This document shows positions 9,727 to 19,000 of a stretch of DNA of 64,000 nt, one piece after another; the stretch's first letter is position 1; every line of letters starts with the position of its first letter. Source of the stretch: Microbacteriaceae bacterium (GTDB lineage Bacteria; Actinomycetota; Actinomycetes; Actinomycetales; Microbacteriaceae); NCBI GenBank assembly GCA_025465095.1, contig JAODME010000005.1, forward strand, positions 124,001 through 188,000, read 5' to 3'. The notes below the pieces were generated by a model. That model was not told the DNA's origin, searched no databases, and saw nothing but the letters and a program-made list of their open reading frames with translations. A program made the translations under genes and the position numbers.

Positions 9727-10107
9727 ATGTCCACTGAGATCGCGCGTGTGTTGGCGGACGGGCGTGCCCGGTTGGGTGACGACCCTGGAGCGGCCGAGCG
9801 CATCGGTCGGCAGATGGCCCTATCGATTCGCCCCGCTGAAGCGAGCATCGTCCTCCATTGGGCGGGCGATGCGGACAGCGTTCTGGCCCATGTGGTGGCT
9901 CGCGAGCTGAATGTCGCGCGGGTATGCATCACCATCGACGAGGGTCTGATGTATTTCTCGAGCCCGCTCCCGGAAGCGTGTTCCGCAGCGCTCGTAGGGT
10001 TCGCCTTCACCGCCGATCGGCCGGCGACGGCGATCGGAGCCTATCTCGAGTCGCGAGGCCACCGGCTCGCGCGTACGGCCGACGTCGCTGGGCTCACTGA
10101 GTCCTGA
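9727..10107 (+). CDS. Small protein resembling part of a phosphoribosyltransferase fold (no obvious PRPP loop)
   Basis: SVLAHVVARELNVARVCITIDEGLMYFSS resembles the early PRT core; same strand, 25 nt after the dihydroorotase-like gene. Confidence 0.55.
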   Translation: MSTEIARVLADGRARLGDDPGAAERIGRQMALSIRPAEASIVLHWAGDADSVLAHVVARELNVARVCITIDEGLMYFSSPLPEACSAALVGFAFTADRPATAIGAYLESRGHRLARTADVAGLTES

Positions 10108-10370
10108 CTGCACTCCCGGTTCGATTCGCCGTCTGCTCATGCGCCCGTGCTGTGTAAAGGCACGAATCCGCTCCTCCCGCTCCTTTTTTCCCGGGGTTGA
10201 GCCCGCTTAGGCTCCGTCGACACGGTTCGCCTCATCAGGAGTTCACCTCACGGTTTCGTGCACCTCGAGGCGAACGGCGGCTTCGGGGTGCCTCTAGGCC
10301 TCGACGAGTCCTTCGGTGCGCTCGCCGGTGTGCTGTCGATCAGGGGCCGGATCGATGCGAATCACCCCAA

Positions 10371-10389
10371 CGTACCCCGTGGGGGTATG
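10371..10389. promoter_or_regulatory. CsoR-like copper-responsive operator upstream of copZ-copA
   Basis: TACCCCGTGGGGGTA pseudo-palindrome at 10373-10387, about 105 nt upstream of the copZ start. Confidence 0.6.
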
Positions 10390-10493
10390 CTTGATACCCG
10401 GAACGGTAACACGGGATCCGCCAGGGGGCCGACACCCGAGTGCGCCGCGCAGTTGTGAACGCCACTTTCGCCACCACGAACAGGAGAACCGCT

Positions 10494-10718
10494 GTGTCAA
10501 CCACGACTGAATACCTTGTCTCGGGAATGACCTGTGGCCACTGCGTCGCGAGCGTCACCGAGGAGCTATCAGAGCTGGCGGGTGTTGAATCCGTCTCCGT
10601 CGACCTGAGCGCCGGCGCAGCATCCCGCGTCACCGTGGCGAGCTCGACGGCGCTGAACACGGATGCCGTACGCGCCGCAGTCGAGGAGGCGGGCTACCGG
10701 CTCGTCCCGGCGCCGTGA
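10494..10718 (+). CDS. copZ: Copper chaperone, heavy-metal-associated (HMA) domain
   Basis: [17 protein letters not shown] = GMTCxxC motif; GTG start; overlaps copA. Confidence 0.88.
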   Translation: MSTTTEYLVSGMTCGHCVASVTEELSELAGVESVSVDLSAGAASRVTVASSTALNTDAVRAAVEEAGYRLVPAP

Positions 10719-12940
10719 GCACGGACGTCTACCTCGAGATCGGTGGCATGACCTGCGCCTCGTGCGCGACGCGCATCGAGCGCAAGCTCAACCGTCTTCC
10801 GGGCATCGACGCGACAGTGAACTACGCAACCGAGAAGGCGCACGTGCGAGGTGGAAGCGACACCGCCGCCCTCATCGCCGCGGTGGAGTCCGCGGGATAC
10901 ACCGCAACGCTCCCCGAGGTCGAGACGGATGGCGTGGCGGCGCGGGACCCAGGGGAGGGATTGTCCCGTCTGCGCCACCGATTCCTCGGCACAGCCGCGC
11001 TGAGCGTGCCCGTCGTCATTCTGTCCATGATCCCGGCCCTCCAATTTCCGAACTGGCAATGGCTCGCGCTGACCCTCGCGGCTCCCGTCGTCGTGTGGGG
11101 TGCCTGGCCGTTCCACCGCGCCGCGTGGGTCAACGCACGCCACCGCGCCGTCACCATGGACACCCTCATCTCCATCGGCGTCCTGGCCGCCTTCGGCTGG
11201 TCGCTCTACTCGTTGTTCTTCGGCATGGCAGGCATGCCCGGCATGACCATGAGCTTCTCGCTAGTCACCGAGCCGGGGGCGGGCGCCGACGAGATCTACC
11301 TCGAGGTCGCGACCGCCGTCACGGTGTTCATTCTTGCCGGGCGGTATGCGGAGGCGAGGGCGAAACGTGACTCCGGATCGGCCCTCCGCGCGCTGCTCGA
11401 GCTCGGAGCAAAGGATGCGACAGTGCTTCGGGACGGAGCGGAAACGCGCGTGCCCGTGGACAACCTCGTCGTCGGGGATCGCTTCGTGGTGCGCCCGGGA
11501 GAGAAGGTCGCCACCGACGGACTCGTCGTGGACGGGGCATCCGCCGTGGACATGAGCCTGCTCACCGGCGAGTCCGTCCCCCGGGAAGCGGTGGTGGGCG
11601 ACCGGGTGGTGGGCGCCACCGTCAATGTGGGGGGCCGACTCGTCGTCGAGGCTACCCGTGTCGGAGCCGAAACCGAGCTCGCCCGCATCGGCCGACTCGT
11701 CACCGAGGCGCAGACCGGCAAGGCCGAGGTGCAGCGCCTGGCCGATCGGGTCTCCGCGATCTTCGTGCCCATCGTGATCGCGCTTGCCATCCTCGCCTTC
11801 GCCGGCTGGGCGATCTTCGGCGGCTCGATGGAGATCGCATTCACCGCGGCCGTCGCCACGCTCGTGGTGGCGTGTCCGTGCGCGCTCGGCCTCGCGACAC
11901 CGACCGCGCTGCTCGTCGGCACCGGTCGAGGCTCGCAGCTCGGCATCATCATCCGAGGTCCGCAGGTTCTCGAGCAGACCCGCCGCATCGACACGATCGT
12001 GCTCGACAAGACCGGAACGGTGACGACCGGAAAGATGACGCTCGCAGAGATCGTTCCCGTCGAGGGGGAAACCCGCGCCGAGGTGTTGCGTGCTGCCGCG
12101 GCCGCCGAGCGCGGGTCGGAGCATCCGGTCGGGCTCTCAATCGTTGCGGCGGCAACAGAGGCGGGCCTGAACGTTGCGGGCGCGGAAGGGTTTGCGTCGA
12201 TGCGCGGGCAGGGGGTGAAGGCCCTCGTGGAAGGGCGCCTCGTGCTTGTCGGCAACGCGTCCTGGCTCGCGAGCGAATGGTCGATTCCGGTTCCCTCGGC
12301 GGTCAGTGCGGCCGTCGAGGAGTCGGAAAGCCGCGGGAGCACCGCCGTCGTCGTGGCTTGGGACGGAGCCGTCCGGGGCATGATCGCCGTCGGCGACACC
12401 GTAAAGGCGACCAGCGCTGACGCGGTGGCGGTGTTCCGGCGGCTCGGCCTGTCTCCCGTGCTCCTCACCGGCGACAACGCGGGAGCGGCCGCCGAAGTCG
12501 CTTCGAAGGTCGGGATCACGGATGTCCGAGCCGGGATCACGCCGAAAGGCAAGCTCGACGCGATCAGGCAGCTCCAGGCGCAAGGGCACGTCGTCGCGAT
12601 GGTGGGGGACGGGGTGAACGACGCGGCGGCGCTTGCCGCCGCCGACCTCGGCGTCGCCATGGGAGCGGGAACGGATGCCGCGATCGCTGCGGGCGACGTG
12701 ACAGTTCTGAGCGGGGACCTCGTTGTCGTCGGTGACGCGATCCGACTCGCCAGGAGCACGCTCGGCACGATCAAGGGCAATCTCTTCTGGGCGTTCGCCT
12801 ACAACGTCGCGGCCATTCCGCTCGCGATGCTCGGGCTGCTCAATCCCTTGATTGCGGGCGCGGCGATGGCGCTGTCTTCGGTCTTCGTCGTGACCAACAG
12901 CCTGAGACTGCGGCGGTTTCGCGGAACCACGCCGATTTAG
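10715..12940 (+). CDS. copA: Copper-translocating P1B-type ATPase
   Basis: [52 protein letters not shown]. Confidence 0.95.
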   Translation: MSTDVYLEIGGMTCASCATRIERKLNRLPGIDATVNYATEKAHVRGGSDTAALIAAVESAGYTATLPEVETDGVAARDPGEGLSRLRHRFLGTAALSVPVVILSMIPALQFPNWQWLALTLAAPVVVWGAWPFHRAAWVNARHRAVTMDTLISIGVLAAFGWSLYSLFFGMAGMPGMTMSFSLVTEPGAGADEIYLEVATAVTVFILAGRYAEARAKRDSGSALRALLELGAKDATVLRDGAETRVPVDNLVVGDRFVVRPGEKVATDGLVVDGASAVDMSLLTGESVPREAVVGDRVVGATVNVGGRLVVEATRVGAETELARIGRLVTEAQTGKAEVQRLADRVSAIFVPIVIALAILAFAGWAIFGGSMEIAFTAAVATLVVACPCALGLATPTALLVGTGRGSQLGIIIRGPQVLEQTRRIDTIVLDKTGTVTTGKMTLAEIVPVEGETRAEVLRAAAAAERGSEHPVGLSIVAAATEAGLNVAGAEGFASMRGQGVKALVEGRLVLVGNASWLASEWSIPVPSAVSAAVEESESRGSTAVVVAWDGAVRGMIAVGDTVKATSADAVAVFRRLGLSPVLLTGDNAGAAAEVASKVGITDVRAGITPKGKLDAIRQLQAQGHVVAMVGDGVNDAAALAAADLGVAMGAGTDAAIAAGDVTVLSGDLVVVGDAIRLARSTLGTIKGNLFWAFAYNVAAIPLAMLGLLNPLIAGAAMALSSVFVVTNSLRLRRFRGTTPI

Positions 12941-12985
12941 GCCTCGCTTGCATTCGTCGTTGTGGTCGGTCTGCTTGCGATGCGC

Positions 12986-13010
12986 TGAATCTCCTCGAAT
13001 CCGAGATTCA
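12986..13010. repeat. Inverted repeat between convergent genes; possible weak terminator
   Basis: TGAATCTC-N9-GAGATTCA, 8-bp arms; no strong U-tract. Confidence 0.3.
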
Positions 13011-13086
13011 TCCGACGGGGGAACTCCTCGCATGTCGCTTCACCGGCCGATGATCGTCGCGGGGGCTGGGTCGATGGCTGCTGAGG

Positions 13087-13953
13087 CTACGCCTCGCCCA
13101 TCATGAGGCCCTCAATGGAGTGCTTCTGGTAAATCGGCTCGAGCTTGTCGACGACAGGGCAGACGAGGTGAGCGCGAAGCCGCTCGGGCAGTCGCTCCCA
13201 GTACTCGCGGGTGACCGCCATGTCGTGGTGCTCGGCGTTACCGGCACCGGGAGCGTCGACGCCGAGCACGAGCACCGGGCGGGACTTCTGCGAGAAGTTG
13301 CGTGTTCCCCGATGGATGGTCAGCGCAGAACGGGCTGAGATGTCACCCATCTTCGGATATTTTCGCACGGCGCGCTCCGCGTAGCGCGAGTACATCGACT
13401 TCGGCGGGAACATCCCGTGTTCGAACTCTTCCGACCAGTCCCACTGCGTTCCGGAGGCGATTTCGAACGGGCCCATCTCCTCCGCGGTGTCCACGGCGGT
13501 CGCATTGAACGCGAGAGAGGTGAGCCGCTTGTTCTGGCGGGTCTCGTCGGGCATGGGAAAGTCGCGATGCCAGGGCTGGTTCATCGCCCCAGGTCGCGGA
13601 ACGTCGAAGCCCAACTCGATGATCTGGTATTCGGGGCCGAGCACGGCCTCGCAGACGGACCGAACCCATGGATGATCTGCGAGCTCGACGAAACCTCGAA
13701 GTTGTTCGGGGTGGATCTCCACGTAGTGACGGTTCGGCCCGCGACCGACGGCGCCATTCGGCCTGGACAGGGCCTCTTTGAAGGCCGTGTCGATGTCTTC
13801 GGCGAGCTGCTCGGCCCATGCCCGCGGAAGCGCCCCTCTGGCCGCGATGATTCCGTCAACGTAGATTCCCCTCACCTGCCCGGCAACCTCTTCGTCGGCA
13901 CCGATCGGAATCGGAACCTCGGCGGGTCCTTCACTCGTCACGACGTTCGTCAC
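13087..13953 (-). CDS. Phytanoyl-CoA dioxygenase (PhyH) family protein
   Basis: PWHRDFPMPDETR (HxD-like) and LTIHRGTRNFSQKSRPVLVLGVDAPG; GTG start at 13953 chosen (VTNVVTSEGPAEV) because the longer ORF runs into low-quality sequence. Confidence 0.72.
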   Translation of the reverse strand: MTNVVTSEGPAEVPIPIGADEEVAGQVRGIYVDGIIAARGALPRAWAEQLAEDIDTAFKEALSRPNGAVGRGPNRHYVEIHPEQLRGFVELADHPWVRSVCEAVLGPEYQIIELGFDVPRPGAMNQPWHRDFPMPDETRQNKRLTSLAFNATAVDTAEEMGPFEIASGTQWDWSEEFEHGMFPPKSMYSRYAERAVRKYPKMGDISARSALTIHRGTRNFSQKSRPVLVLGVDAPGAGNAEHHDMAVTREYWERLPERLRAHLVCPVVDKLEPIYQKHSIEGLMMGEA

Positions 13954-14208
13954 GTCAGCTCCTCCGTTGGCGGATGCATCGCGCTGCGTTGCGCATCTCA
14001 ACTTACAGCGCTGTACCGCGAAGCGACACCCCTCCCTTGCGGCACGGAGAGCCGAATGCACGCACTCGCCCCGAGCATGCGCTCTCGCACGGGCACACGC
14101 GCGGCGAGTACGCACACTCAGCTGCTCTCGTCTGGTGCGGGCCGGATCGACTCCTACCGCCACCGGTACCCTCGATTAGGCTTAGGCAGCCAAAAGCTAA
14201 GGAGCACG

Positions 14209-14619
14209 ATGTCGACGAAGCCGACTGTCCTGTTCGTCTGTGTCCACAACGCGGGCCGCTCGCAGATGGCCGCGGGTTACCTGAAGGCGCTCTCGGACGG
14301 TCGAGTCGAGGTGCTGTCGGCCGGGTCCGAGCCGAAGGCCGCGATCAATCCCGTCGCAGTACAGGCGATGGCGGAGGAGGGCATCGACATCTCCGGCAAC
14401 GTGCCGAAAATCCTCACCTGGGGTGCCGTCAGGGAGTCGGATGTCGTGGTCACCATGGGCTGCGGTGACACCTGCCCGATCTTCCCCGGCAAACGCTACG
14501 AGGACTGGGACCTCGACGATCCCGCCGGTCAGGGCATCGAGTCGGTGCGTCCGATCCGCGACGACATCAAGGCCCGCATCGAACAGCTGCTCAGCGAACT
14601 GATCCGCGCTGAGGAGTGA
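14209..14619 (+). CDS. arsC: Arsenate reductase / low-molecular-weight phosphatase family protein
   Basis: VLFVCVHNAGRSQMAAGYL P-loop, VVTMGCGDTCPIFPGKRYEDWDLDDPAGQ; ATG 14209 (the 13417 ORF start is spurious). Confidence 0.9.
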   Translation: MSTKPTVLFVCVHNAGRSQMAAGYLKALSDGRVEVLSAGSEPKAAINPVAVQAMAEEGIDISGNVPKILTWGAVRESDVVVTMGCGDTCPIFPGKRYEDWDLDDPAGQGIESVRPIRDDIKARIEQLLSELIRAEE

Positions 14620-14624
14620 AGTCC

Positions 14625-15935
14625 TCAGTGCAGCAGGTCGTAGCGCGCGAGGGCGTCCGCGTCGCGCGAGTAGGTCGCCGAGCTGCGGGCGGTGTCGAGT
14701 GCGACCACCGGATCGGCCTCCGCTTCCGCGATTGAGAGCAGGCGCTCCGCCTCAGCCAGTCGGGTGCGAGCCTCCGCTCCTGCTCCTCCGCGTCGACCCC
14801 TGATGTACGCCTTGGTGGTCTCTATCTGGCTGCGTGCCGTGAGCAGGGCGCCGTCAAGCGCTTCGCGGGCATGGCTGAGGCGTTGCTGCTGGTTGCGGGC
14901 GCCGGCGAGCGCCGTGTCGAGAGCATCGGTCGTCGCCTCGATGCGGGCGATGGCGGCATCCGGGTCCGTTCGCTGCCCATGGGCCAGAACCCCGGCGATG
15001 GTGCGCTCGACCCGGGTGACCGCATAGGCGACGGCAGATCCGGTCGCCGGGTCGGGCGGATCTTCACGCACCCTCTTCGCCCTCTCAACGGCGTCTCTCG
15101 CGCTGTCGAGAACCTCTGTCAGGCGCACGGATGACGTGTGCAGAGCGCTCGCGTGCCGATCGAGATCGTCCAGCAGCTGCACAGCCCTCCTCGCATCCCG
15201 CTCGGCAGAGTGGACTGTCGCTGCGATCGCGCCGACGTCGTGGAGTCCCACGGACGCGTCCTCGGCGGTGTTCGCGGCCGAGTCGAGCAGTCGCGCTGCC
15301 TCTGACGGGTGATTGGCCACGGGCGCGATCGCCGAGGGCGCGTAGCGGGCGGTCAGGGACTCGAGGGTGGCCACGGCGGCCGCGATCCGGTCCCGAGTCG
15401 CGTCCACGGCCCGGCGGAGGGTTTGCAGTTCCTGCGGAGCGGCCCGCTCCTGCCCGCGAAGCTCATCGAAGACGGCCCGCTCCGCGGCCAGCTTCTCACT
15501 CGTCGTCTCGCACAGCGTCAGGATCCGGGCGTTCCACTCGCGTTGCTGCGTCGCGCTGTCGGGGGTCGCGTCGTCGAGTTGTTGCTTGAGGGCGAAGGCA
15601 GCGGCGAGGTTGGCGCGAGCGGCACGCAATGCCTCGGCCAGGCCCGCGGCGCGATCCTCCCCGAACTGCGCCACGGCGAACCCCAGTTCGTCGGCGCTCG
15701 ATGCGACCGCGTCATCCAGCCGCACAAGCGCGATGTTGGCACGCCGTCCGGAATCGTCGGACCGGGGACTCTTCCTCGCCGATCGAGCACGGCGAATGAG
15801 CACGGCGAAGCCGACCATGAGAACCACGGCGAAGACGGCGCCCGCGGTGACCACCGCGACACCCAACCCGATCACGGCATCGGACCGGGCGCTCGCCGCG
15901 GCAACGAGGGAGAGGAGCGCCAGCATGGTGAGCAC
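14625..15935 (-). CDS. Hypothetical protein with N-terminal hydrophobic segments and long Ala/Arg-rich helical body
   Basis: MLALLSLVAAASARSDAVIGLGVAVVTAGAVFAVVLMVGFAVLIRR then helical repeats; start approximate. Confidence 0.55.
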   Translation of the reverse strand: MLTMLALLSLVAAASARSDAVIGLGVAVVTAGAVFAVVLMVGFAVLIRRARSARKSPRSDDSGRRANIALVRLDDAVASSADELGFAVAQFGEDRAAGLAEALRAARANLAAAFALKQQLDDATPDSATQQREWNARILTLCETTSEKLAAERAVFDELRGQERAAPQELQTLRRAVDATRDRIAAAVATLESLTARYAPSAIAPVANHPSEAARLLDSAANTAEDASVGLHDVGAIAATVHSAERDARRAVQLLDDLDRHASALHTSSVRLTEVLDSARDAVERAKRVREDPPDPATGSAVAYAVTRVERTIAGVLAHGQRTDPDAAIARIEATTDALDTALAGARNQQQRLSHAREALDGALLTARSQIETTKAYIRGRRGGAGAEARTRLAEAERLLSIAEAEADPVVALDTARSSATYSRDADALARYDLLH

Positions 15936-16010
15936 TTTACGGGCAACGGATAGGGCGAAACTCCACGTCCGCTCCCAACTGTTGCCGCCCGGTAGCCGTA
16001 CAGTGTCGGT

Positions 16011-19000
16011 GTGTGGCGCGCTGATAGACGAGACGAGACGGGGGACTTCCTGTCTGAATTCGAAGAGAACCCGACCCATGCCGAGCCGCAGGTCACTGCA
16101 CCTCACGTGGTCAGTGTCGGGGATTCCTCCCACCGGCTCGGGAATGTCGCCGAGTCGACCTGGCAGAGCTGGCGCGAGGAGCTGTCCCGTGTCGGCGGGC
16201 GATCTCCGCTGCTGCATTTCGTCGACGCCCCGCGCACCCGCATCGAACTGTCCACGACGCACCCCGGTGGGCTCGCGCGGTTCATCACCGGCAAGACGAC
16301 GCTGCTCTCCAATCTCATCCGCGACGACCTCGCTCTCCGCGCGGCGAGGACCGCCGCTGCGGAGATCACTGCCAAGGGCGTGGAGCTGCAGACGGCGCGT
16401 GGCATCGATTCCGTTCACCTAGGCATCGGCATCGCCGAGTGGCAATACGATTCGGAGGCGTTCTGCGCGCCGATCCTGCTGCGCCCCCTCGCGATCCGCC
16501 GCTACGGGCGCGACTTCGAGATCCGGCTCCGCGGTTCGGCCTACCTCAACCCCGAACTCGCCCGCGCACTCAAGGCCCAGTTCGCGATCGAACTCGACGC
16601 GGCCTCTTTCGCCGCGCTGGCCGAGACGGATGGCTCGTTCAAGCCCAACCCGGTCATCGATCGCCTGCGTGGCCTGACCTCGCACCTGGAGTGGTTCAAC
16701 GTCCAACCGCGACTCGTCGTGTCGTCCTTCGCCGACGTTCAGGCCCGCTTGTTCGAGGACGCGGCCGAGCTCGATCACCCTGTTCTCGACGCGCTTGCCG
16801 GAAACGTGAACGCCCGCCGCATAGTCGAGGACGACTATGCCCCGGTCGAACCTCAGCACCAAGACCTGCGGGCACCGGAGACGGACACCCTCCTGCTGGA
16901 CGCCGACGCGGAGCAGGAGAACATCGTTGCGCAGATCGCGGCCGGAAACTCGGTCGTGGTCAAGACCCTTCCTGGCACGGGAGGCACCCAGACCGTGGTG
17001 AACGCGGTCGGCTGTCTCGTCGCCCAGAACAAGAGGGTGCTCGTGGTGAGCCCGCGCCGCTCGAGTCTCCTCGGGCTGCAGGCTCGGTTCGCCGACATCG
17101 GGCTCGGCGGTGTGGCGGTCTCACCGGCGACGCTTCGGCGCGACCTGATCCGGTCGATCGCACGCAACGAGAAGGCGAAGCAGCCCCACGTCGGCGAAGT
17201 CGACGAGGCGCTCGTGCGGCTGCGGAAGGTGCTCCTCGACTACCGCACGGCCATCGCGCGCAAGGACGATGTCCTGGGGATCTCCGTGCTCGACTGCCTC
17301 ACCGAACTCTCCCGCCTCGCCCTGCTGACGAGACCACCGTCGACGACTGTTCGTCTCAGCCGCAGTTCGGTCGAGCGGATGGCGGATGCCCGGGGCAGGG
17401 CCGCGGAGGCGATGGTGCAGGCCGCCACCCTCGGGGAATTCAAGTATGGACCGGGTGATTCGCCCTGGTACGGAGCGACCTTCGCAACGAGCGAGCAGGC
17501 CAGTCGCGCGCACTCGCTCGCGAAGAAGCTGCACCAGACTGATCTGCCGCGACTGCTCGTACGCGCGGGGGAGCTCATCGGTTCCACTCGGATGCGCCCG
17601 TTCGGGAGCATCATCCAGCTCGGCGTGTACCTTCGACTGCTCACCGATATCCGCGACACGCTCGACAAATTCCAGCCGGTCGTCTTCGACCGGTCGCTGA
17701 GCGAACTCGTCGCCGCCACCGCGTCGCGGCGCGAGTCGCCGGAGATGTCCGGGGCCAACCGGCGCCGTCTGAAGAAGCTGGCGCGTGAGTACGTGCGGCC
17801 GGGCGTGCACGTGAGCGACCTGCACGACAGCCTCGCGCGTATCCAGCAGCAGCGCATCCTGTGGCAGCGTTTCGTCGCTGCCGGTGCACCGCCGGAGGTT
17901 CCCGTGGGCATCGCCGACGTTCAGGCCGCGTGGCAGCGAGTTGAACAGGACCTCGCGTCGATCGACGAGCCGCTCAACACGACGCTGCAGAGCGAGCAGC
18001 TCGTGCATCTGCCGATCGCGGAGCTTGGCGATCGACTCGCCCTGCTCGCCGCGGAGTCCGATGTGCTGCACAACCTGCAGGAGCGTGCGGAGATTCGCCA
18101 GATGCTGCGATCACTCGAACTCGACGGGCTCATCGCCGATCTCGCGTCCCGTCACGTGCCCGCAGAGGAAGTAGCCGCCGAGCTCGAACTGGCTTGGTGG
18201 CAGTCCGCACTCGAGTCACTGCTCGAGTCGGACCGTGCCCTCCTCGGAGCCAACACATCTGTCCTCGACCGGCTGGAAGCCGATTTCAGGCTCGTCGACG
18301 ATGCCCACGCCGCGGGCAGCGCTCAGCTGCTCGCTTGGCAGCTGGCGGAGAACTGGAGCATCGGTCTCGTCGACTGGCCGGACGAATCGGCCGGACTGAA
18401 GAGCGCGCTCCGGCAGCCCGCGATCACCTCCGCGAAGCTCCAGTCTGTCGCACCCCACCTGTCCCGGGCGGTGGCCCCGGTGTGGCTAGCTTCGCCATAC
18501 GAGATCGACACCATCACCGACTCCATGCCGGTCGATACCGTGATTCTCGTCGACGCGGGCGCGATGACCCTCGCGGAGAGCATCGGCGCGATCCGACGAG
18601 CCAAGCAGGTCGTCGCCTTCGGTGACCCGGTGACCCAGACACCCGCCGCGTTTCAGATCGCCATCTCGGATGATTTCGAGCAGCCGGCACCGCCGCCGGA
18701 TGAGCCCGACCTCGACGCGCTGCACGCCGACTCGGCGCTCGCCAGGCTCGGCACACTGCTTCCCACCCTCGCTCTCACCAGGAGCTACCGCGCTGGAGGC
18801 GAAGACCTCGCCGAATTGGTGAACAGACGCTTCTACGCCGGAAAGATCGACTCGCTGCCCTGGGCGGGCTCCTTCCTCGGGCATCCCAGCATCAAGGTCG
18901 ACTTCGTGTCGGGCGGACACGGGATGCCGGACCCGGAGAGCGGCGCCGTCGAGAGTGTGGACGCTGAAGTGGCGCGAGTGGTCGAGCTCGTGCTCGAGCA

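Noticed and set aside
10197-10458. Short ORFs between the pyrimidine cluster and copZ
   Set aside because: No protein-like features; region contains the copZ promoter/operator.
11296-12780. 494-aa antisense ORF over copA (and 287-aa ORF 11261-12124)
   Set aside because: Ser/Thr/Ala/Pro-rich antisense artefact of GC-rich copA.
13417-14208. N-terminal extension of the arsC ORF and overlap with phyH
   Set aside because: Upstream residues have no similarity to ArsC and lie antisense to phyH; ATG 14209 preceded by AGGAG-like AAGGAGCACG is a better start.
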